Below are positions 5,982 through 6,052 of a stretch of 6,052 bases of DNA, in pieces. The stretch is from Candidatus Nealsoniibacteriota bacterium (GTDB taxonomy: Bacteria > Patescibacteriota > Minisyncoccia > Minisyncoccales > PWPS01): contig PWGJ01000024.1 of the NCBI GenBank assembly GCA_003554445.1, positions 1 to 6,052 of the forward strand, written 5' to 3'. The first letter of the stretch is position 1. The number at the start of each line of letters is the position of its first letter. The notes beneath the pieces are model-generated. The model searched no databases, was not told where the DNA came from, and saw only the letters and a list, made by a program, of their open reading frames with translations. The position numbers were made by a program, and so were the translations under genes.

Positions 5982-6008
5982 TTTGGGAGAGGTTGGACCT
6001 CTCCCGAA
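5982..6008. repeat. GC-rich hairpin repeat, copy 2
   Basis: Same hairpin as at 5896-5922 and in the same orientation: GGGAGAGGT (5985-5993), loop TGG, ACCTCTCCC (5997-6005). Relative to copy 1, the outermost pair changed from C-G to T-A (5982/6008). The third pair changed from C-G to T/G (5984/6006), which still pairs as U-G in RNA. The full 12-pair stem is therefore kept despite sequence change. The following bases to 6052 are G/T-rich and show nothing I can identify. Confidence 0.8.
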
Positions 6009-6052
6009 GGGGATGGAGTATTATTTGTTGGGTGTGTGGAGTGAAGTGTGAG

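Noticed and set aside
5896..6008. Possible CRISPR repeats or integron attC sites
   Set aside because: There are only two units, the spacing of 63 bases between 23-base cores is unlike CRISPR spacers, each unit is almost fully self-complementary, and there are no cas genes or attC core motifs.
5948..6052. TTG-initiated open frame of 35 codons to the right edge, preceded by GGTGG at a 7-base distance
   Set aside because: It runs through hairpin copy 2 (reading WERLDLSR there), has no recognisable protein features, and no other gene here uses a Shine-Dalgarno or a TTG start. The frame is too short to judge without sequence past the edge.

Overview
The window looks like a chromosomal segment of a Candidate Phyla Radiation (Patescibacteria) bacterium. 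This is inferred from gene content and style: AT-rich sequence, very tight gene packing, no clear Shine-Dalgarno motif before any of the six confident genes, small signal-peptide pilins of the type common in that group, a compact four-domain ribosomal protein S1, and a UlaG-like metallo-beta-lactamase-fold protein of the CPR style. UGA is used as a stop, ending the second pilin gene, and no gene needs UGA as glycine, so the standard bacterial code fits and Gracilibacteria/Absconditabacteria are unlikely.

Minus strand, read right to left: a metallo-hydrolase (3839-4513), DNA gyrase subunit A (1371-3827), a short SAM-dependent methyltransferase (857-1369), a pilin-like membrane protein (473-853), and a second pilin-like protein cut by the left edge (1-395). 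The gaps are 11, 1 and 3 bases for the first four genes, so they look like one operon. A 77-base gap with a plausible promoter of its own precedes the last pilin gene.

Plus strand: a single gene for ribosomal protein S1 (4723-5772) with a strong intrinsic terminator (5793-5820). The 209-base gap between the divergent units carries two back-to-back promoters that physically overlap around a short palindrome. It also carries a roughly 124-base S1 leader with several inverted repeats, two of which interleave as in a pseudoknot or switch. This leader is the most interesting non-coding signal here and resembles in concept, not in sequence, an autoregulatory ribosomal-protein leader.

Right flank (5821-6052): no convincing gene. 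It holds two copies of a GC-rich hairpin with an identical 23-base core, 86 bases apart, whose outer pairs differ in a way that preserves pairing.

Taken together, this is mostly housekeeping (DNA topology, translation) joined to envelope/pilus genes. I see no defence system, mobile element, CRISPR array, tRNA or rRNA. The points most worth following are the S1 leader, the twin hairpins, the Asn at the GyrA position equivalent to E. coli Asp87, and the transcriptional link between gyrA and pilin genes.
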